Source: CALBPI01 sp045110335 (GTDB lineage: Bacteria; Pseudomonadota; Gammaproteobacteria; Steroidobacterales; Woeseiaceae). Taken from it: DNA of 10,482 bases. The position numbers were made by a program, and so were the translations under genes. Location: NCBI GenBank assembly GCA_045110335.1, contig JBGCGB010000004.1, positions 1-10,482 on the forward strand. Reading direction: 5' to 3'. This document shows, piece by piece, positions 6,400 through 10,482 of this stretch (its first letter is position 1; each line of letters starts with the position of its first letter). A model generated the notes under the pieces. It did not search any database. It saw only the letters and a program-made list of their open reading frames with translations, and was not told the DNA's origin.

Positions 6400-8115
6400 A
6401 TGCTCGATCTACGTTCCAATTTGGTGTTGAAAAGCCGGCATATGCTCCGTCATTTGCTAGCCGGCCTGATGATGTTTGGCTTGATTGCGATCGGCCATGC
6501 ATCTGATCAGGTCTTGCGTGAAGATCTCGCGCGGATGACCCAGCTTTTGGAAGAAAACCAAACCACTGAAGCCCTCGCACTGGGTCTCAGTCTGAAAGAC
6601 CGCGCATCCAGAAGCGAAGACGCATTGCTACGTCAGGACATCCACGCCCGGTTAGCAAGATTCTACATTGACAATGGCAATGCGGCGTTGGGCCTGCGAA
6701 CTGTTTATGAGGCACTACCCGAAGACCCGTTATTTAACCCGACAACCGAGACGGGTCAACTCGTGTTGGCCAAGACGATGGCATTGATCAAAGTTGGGTC
6801 ATTTGAACAGGCGAATGAGTGGGCGCGTCGAACGATTATTGTCGCCAAACGGCTCAATGACGAAGCGTTATTGGGTCACGGGACATACATGCTGGCGAGT
6901 ACGCTTGCCCGAACCAATCAGCCGGATGCCGCTGAGCTTGCGTACGAGGAGGCTCGGCAAATGCTTAAATCGGCAGGTCGCATAGACTGGTCGATGCGGG
7001 CCACCAATGATTTGGCCATGATCCACAAGTTCCGCGCCAGGTATGACATAGCATTGCCGATGTTTGAGGCCTTGCTGGTCGACGCCAGAGCCCGCTCTGA
7101 TGGGCAAATGATTGTCTATGCACTGCTTGAGTTGGGCGACATCAATCGACTGAATGGTCGTTACGGCGATGCAGAGCGCTATCTGCGGCAAGCCGAAGAT
7201 TTAGCCTCTGAGGCAAAGAACGCCGAATGGTCTTCGTTTGTTCATGCCTATCTGATCGAGTTGTACCGAGATCGCGGTGATGACGACAAAGCGCTTAGGC
7301 ATACGAACGAGCTAGCAATACACAAGGCGGCGCTGCAAACCGACAACGCGGTCGGTCAAGTTGCGAAACTGGAAATCAAACGGATGGCCACCGCGCATGA
7401 GCACCAGATGGAAATCCTGGAAAAAGAGCGCGAGCTGGCGGCTTTGACGGCCAAGCGCAGTCGGGCGGTCATGTTCGCTGTCATGTTCGGGACGGCACTT
7501 GTGTTGATTGCGGCGGTTTGGATGTATCGGCGTTGGCGAGAACAAGCCGATGCGAATGCCCGATTGCGCGCCTCGAATATCGAGCTTGATCAGGCGGCGC
7601 GCACCGATGCACTGACCGGGCTCGCGAACCGCCATGCATTGAACGCGCGTCTTCGACATCTGAAGCGCAACAAGTCAGCTTACTCGCTGATCCTTCTTGA
7701 TCTCGATCACTTTAAGGCGATCAATGACAACTATGGACATGACCATGGCGATGGTGTCCTCATTGAAATCGCCCAACGTATCAAAGCGCGACTGCGACAG
7801 ACGGATCTTGCCGTTCGTTGGGGTGGTGAAGAATTTCTGATTGTATTGTCCGAGACGGCTCGTCCGGAAACGCATGACATCGCTCAACAGTTGTTCGAAC
7901 AAATTCGCAAGCGGCCTGTGGTGGTTCAGGGTGAAGCGCATTTCATTACGGCTACCTTTGGCGTAGCGGCGAGCGATGGTCATGACAATTTCGAAAGTAC
8001 ACTCAAAAGTGCCGACGAAGCGCTTACCATGGGTAAGCGTGCCGGTCGTGACAAGATCGCCAGCCATGATCATTCGCCCACGGGGACCTCGCGCGCTATC
8101 AATCTGGTTGCCTGA
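6400..8115 (+). CDS. TPR-repeat, membrane-anchored diguanylate cyclase (GGDEF)
   Basis: A protein of up to 571 residues. ATG 6442 (residue 15) opens a textbook signal peptide (MLRHLLAGLMMFGLIAIGHA) and may be the true start; neither ATG has a clear ribosome site. A periplasmic helical region of TPR-like repeats (about residues 45-310, e.g. LLELGDINRLNGRYGDAERY) leads through a coiled coil (about 325-354) to a membrane helix (about 357-376). A cytoplasmic GGDEF domain follows (about 400-555) with DALTGLANR, the metal-binding Asp434 in LILLDLDHF, the catalytic GGEEF (475-479) and the inhibitory site RQTD (466-469). It should therefore make cyclic di-GMP from two GTP and be subject to product inhibition. 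The periplasmic TPR part is the likely sensor, perhaps of a protein or peptide partner. The TPR-TM-GGDEF layout is common in gammaproteobacteria. A 69-base gap separates it from the next gene. Confidence 0.92.
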   Translation: MLDLRSNLVLKSRHMLRHLLAGLMMFGLIAIGHASDQVLREDLARMTQLLEENQTTEALALGLSLKDRASRSEDALLRQDIHARLARFYIDNGNAALGLRTVYEALPEDPLFNPTTETGQLVLAKTMALIKVGSFEQANEWARRTIIVAKRLNDEALLGHGTYMLASTLARTNQPDAAELAYEEARQMLKSAGRIDWSMRATNDLAMIHKFRARYDIALPMFEALLVDARARSDGQMIVYALLELGDINRLNGRYGDAERYLRQAEDLASEAKNAEWSSFVHAYLIELYRDRGDDDKALRHTNELAIHKAALQTDNAVGQVAKLEIKRMATAHEHQMEILEKERELAALTAKRSRAVMFAVMFGTALVLIAAVWMYRRWREQADANARLRASNIELDQAARTDALTGLANRHALNARLRHLKRNKSAYSLILLDLDHFKAINDNYGHDHGDGVLIEIAQRIKARLRQTDLAVRWGGEEFLIVLSETARPETHDIAQQLFEQIRKRPVVVQGEAHFITATFGVAASDGHDNFESTLKSADEALTMGKRAGRDKIASHDHSPTGTSRAINLVA

Positions 8116-8170
8116 ATTTCCTTGCGGAGATTTGCCGGTTTAGTCTATCGTTCACTGATACAAATCTTCC

Positions 8171-8176
8171 AGGAAG
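8171..8176 (+). promoter_or_regulatory. Ribosome binding site choosing the CRTAC1-like start
   Basis: AGGAAG lies eight bases before ATG 8185. This start gives a normal signal peptide; the in-frame TTG at 8122 would put 21 extra residues before it. Confidence 0.7.
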
Positions 8177-8184
8177 TTTCCGCT

Positions 8185-10104
8185 ATGTTGATCCACCGGT
8201 CGCTGCTTTTGCTCGCGTCGTTTTCGCTCGGCACTATTGTTCTAGCTCAAGATAGAGCGCCGCTCGGCCGCGCGGTTCCTCAGGAACTTATCGCAACTCC
8301 TTGGCTTACCGGTCGAATGCAGGAGCAAGAGGCGCGACGCGGCGATATCGATGCCAATACTGGCTTTCGGTTTGTCGACAAGGCACGGGACAGTTGGATC
8401 AGATTCCGTCACCGCGTAACTGACGATACTGCGATTACTTACAAAGCGGTGCACTACGCCAACGGCAGCGGTATAAGTGTTGCTGATATCGACGGCGACG
8501 GTAATCTGGATATCTTGTTTGTGAATCAGGTTGGTGCCAACGAGCTTTGGCGGAATATCGGCAATGGTCGTTTCGTTGACATAACCGACGATGCTGGCAT
8601 CGCCATGTCCGATCGTATCAGCGTTGGCGCCTCTTTCGCCGATATTGACAACGATGGGGATCCCGACCTTTATATTACGGCGGTAAGACAAGGCAACCAG
8701 CTGTTTGAAAATAATGGCGACGGTACCTTTTCCAACATCAGTGCTCGCTCGGGACTCCAGTTCGAAGGGCATTCGTCCGGCGCTGTCTTTTTTGACTTCG
8801 ACCGTGATGGTTTACTCGATGTGTACTTGACCAATGTGGGCCAATACACCGAGGATCGTTTACGACGGGGAAATCATGAAGGTATCGAGTACACGTTCTA
8901 TAACGGACTGCAGGATGCGTTCTCTGGTCACAAGTTTGATGATCGTCAGGAAACAAATCGTCTCTACCGAAATACCGGCGACAATGTTTTTATCGATGTC
9001 ACCGAGCGTATCAAAGACAACCAACCGACCTGGTCCGGAGATGCCACGATCGTCGATTTTAATGAAGATGGCTGGCCAGATATCTACGCGCTCAACATGC
9101 AAGGGAACGATGAGTACTACGTCAATCGGAAAGGTAAGTCTTTCGAGCGATTGAGTCGTGAGGTTTTTCGGAAGACCTCCTGGGGTGCGATGGGTATCAA
9201 GTCATTTGATTGGAATAACGATGGCGATTTCGATCTGTACATCACCGACAAGCATTCAGACATGAGCAGTATCTCAGCGCCCGATCAGGAAAGTCTTAAG
9301 TCTAAGGTCACATGGGACGAAGACTATTTGCGCTCAGATGGCAACAGCGTATTCGGCAATACATTTTTCGACAATGATGGCAAGGGTGGCTTTCGAGAGA
9401 TATCGGACGATATTGGCGTCGAAAATTTTTGGCCGTGGGGATTGAGTGTTGGTGACATCAATGCGGATGGCTACCAGGATATTTTTGTGACAGCGAGTAT
9501 GAATTATCCGTTTCGCTATCAGACTAACTTCTTGTTGATCAACGAGCAGGGGAAACGGTTTAGCAACGCCGAGTTCTTACTGGGTATTGAGCCCCGCGCT
9601 GGTCGCGCTACGGCGCGGCCATGGTTTGGTCTTCCCTGCGGTACGCCGCGCTTTAGCAGTCATAGTCTTTGCGATGGAGCAGAGGGTGCACCGGTTGAAG
9701 TCTGGGGTGCGCTGGGAAGTCGCGCTTCCGTGATCTTTGATCTCGATAATGATGGCGACTTGGACATCGTGACCAACGAATTCAACAGTGAACCGATGGT
9801 ATTGGTGAGCTCGCTGGCGGATCAGTCTGACGCTGTGAACTTCTTGTCAATCTCGTTGCAAGGCAAGACTTCTAATCGGGACGGTATTGGCGCACGGGTG
9901 GTTGTTAATGCCGGTGATGATCAATATGTGCAGCGCGTTGATGCGAAGTCGGGCTATCTGTCGCACAGCTTGCTGCCGCTTTACTTTGGCATCGCGGATC
10001 ACAGCAAAGTCGATACCGTTACGGTTTACTGGCCATCAGGACAGGAGCAGACGGTGGGACCTTTTGAGAGCGGCTACGCGATAACAATCACAGAGCCGAA
10101 GTAG
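8185..10104 (+). CDS. Secreted VCBS/FG-GAP propeller protein with ASPIC/UnbV C-terminal domain (CRTAC1-like)
   Basis: A 639-residue protein. A signal peptide (residues 1-21, IVLA|QD) is followed by seven calcium-loop repeats of the form DxDxDGxxD. Their first Asp residues are at 101, 153, 204, 291, 342, 424 and 519, consistent with a seven-bladed beta-propeller that binds calcium. The C-terminal part (about 550-639; GIGARVVV, then VDTVTVYWPSGQ) is the ASPIC/UnbV domain found in CRTAC1-type secreted proteins. The interval between the sixth and seventh loops is longer than the rest and contains the protein's only two obvious cysteines (LPCGTP and SLCDGAEG), possibly a disulfide. No enzyme motif is visible. 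Such proteins are generally extracellular or cell-surface, with adhesive or unknown roles. The gene follows the diguanylate cyclase and could be co-transcribed, as no strong terminator lies between them. Confidence 0.9.
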   Translation: MLIHRSLLLLASFSLGTIVLAQDRAPLGRAVPQELIATPWLTGRMQEQEARRGDIDANTGFRFVDKARDSWIRFRHRVTDDTAITYKAVHYANGSGISVADIDGDGNLDILFVNQVGANELWRNIGNGRFVDITDDAGIAMSDRISVGASFADIDNDGDPDLYITAVRQGNQLFENNGDGTFSNISARSGLQFEGHSSGAVFFDFDRDGLLDVYLTNVGQYTEDRLRRGNHEGIEYTFYNGLQDAFSGHKFDDRQETNRLYRNTGDNVFIDVTERIKDNQPTWSGDATIVDFNEDGWPDIYALNMQGNDEYYVNRKGKSFERLSREVFRKTSWGAMGIKSFDWNNDGDFDLYITDKHSDMSSISAPDQESLKSKVTWDEDYLRSDGNSVFGNTFFDNDGKGGFREISDDIGVENFWPWGLSVGDINADGYQDIFVTASMNYPFRYQTNFLLINEQGKRFSNAEFLLGIEPRAGRATARPWFGLPCGTPRFSSHSLCDGAEGAPVEVWGALGSRASVIFDLDNDGDLDIVTNEFNSEPMVLVSSLADQSDAVNFLSISLQGKTSNRDGIGARVVVNAGDDQYVQRVDAKSGYLSHSLLPLYFGIADHSKVDTVTVYWPSGQEQTVGPFESGYAITITEPK

Positions 10105-10128
10105 TCACCGTTTTTCGATGACCGCTGC

Positions 10129-10482
10129 TTAGGTCCCGGAGGCTTGCCGTTCAATGGTCTGATCAGAAGCTTCGCTCAGGATAGGAGCGGCGACTACAGC
10201 GTTACGGCCATTCTCTTTTGCCTGATACAGCGCAACGTCTGCCCGTTTTAGCCAGTCGTCAGTTGACTCGCTTTGATGCAGTTGGGCAACGCCGACGGAA
10301 ATAGTGACTTGCCGTTCATCGATAATGGGCGTTTCGGATACAAGCACTCGCAAGGTCTCAGCCAATGAGGCGGCAACAGCCGATGTTGCCTGCTCGGCCA
10401 AAATCAAAAACTCCTCGCCGCCAAACCGATAAATGCTGTCGGTTTCGCGGATGCGTTGTTTGAGCAATGCAACAATTCCGAT
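10129..10482 (-). CDS. GGDEF-domain diguanylate cyclase, C-terminal part only (runs off window)
   Basis: The frame is open through the right edge on the minus strand (first visible residues IGIVALLKQRIRETD), so only the last 117 residues are present and the TTG at 10467 is not the start. The visible part is the second half of a GGDEF domain. It has RETD, an intact RxxD inhibitory site five residues before the active-site loop, then FGGEEF, and later ISVGVAQ and RADVALYQAKENGRN, a standard C-terminal GGDEF segment. It should make cyclic di-GMP. Any sensor or membrane part lies outside the window. The gene converges on the CRTAC1-like gene, with stop codons separated by 24 bases and no strong terminator hairpin between them. 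Confidence 0.9.
   Translation of the reverse strand: MGIVALLKQRIRETDSIYRFGGEEFLILAEQATSAVAASLAETLRVLVSETPIIDERQVTISVGVAQLHQSESTDDWLKRADVALYQAKENGRNAVVAAPILSEASDQTIERQASGT

Noticed and set aside
8132..8162. Promoter before the CRTAC1-like gene (TTGCCG...GATACA)
   Set aside because: The -10 match is only 3/6 with 19-base spacing; not better than chance.
10104..10122. Hairpin GTCACCG-TTTTT-CGATGAC between the convergent genes
   Set aside because: Seven-base stem with a mismatch and no T-run after it on either strand, so it is too weak to call a terminator.

Overview
The window looks like a stretch of chromosome from a free-living Gram-negative bacterium, probably a gammaproteobacterium of marine or soil type. 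The evidence is mid-range GC, strong AGGAG-type ribosome sites, signal peptides for periplasmic export, an OmpA-like peptidoglycan-binding protein, and diguanylate cyclases with export signals or membrane anchors. No phage, transposon, CRISPR or rRNA is visible. Every gene except the last lies on the + strand.

Region 1 (1-4400) is the most unusual part. It opens with the 3' part of an actin/Hsp70-fold (ASKHA) protein that carries a C-terminal FHA-like domain. Two tightly linked paralogous membrane proteins follow. Each has a basic N-terminus, one membrane helix with the shared signature SFLDCxxCGFGAxIL, a periplasmic coiled coil and a von Willebrand factor A (VWA) domain. After 124 bases comes a secreted glycine-zipper/OmpA protein, closed by a good hairpin terminator. 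The membrane helix has an Asp at its start, like the proton-channel helix of ExbD, TolR and MotB. I infer an envelope-spanning, possibly proton-driven complex. A MotA/ExbB-type partner would be expected upstream, outside the window.

Region 2 (4469-6241) holds a divergent pterin-4a-carbinolamine dehydratase (phhB-like) and, 24 bases later, a secreted metal-dependent amidohydrolase of the imidazolonepropionase-like type with a complete set of metal ligands. They are probably co-transcribed, although no functional link is obvious.

Region 3 (6242-10482) begins with a 158-base AT-rich promoter region. It continues with an exported TPR-membrane-GGDEF diguanylate cyclase and a secreted seven-repeat VCBS/FG-GAP propeller protein with an ASPIC/UnbV C-terminus (CRTAC1-like). 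The end of a second GGDEF protein lies on the opposite strand and runs off the right edge. Both GGDEF domains keep GGEEF and the RxxD product-inhibition site, so this end of the window is rich in cyclic-di-GMP synthesis genes.

The most interesting candidate for an undescribed system is the ASKHA-FHA / twin TM-VWA / OmpA cluster. The individual domains are recognisable; the assembled function is inference.
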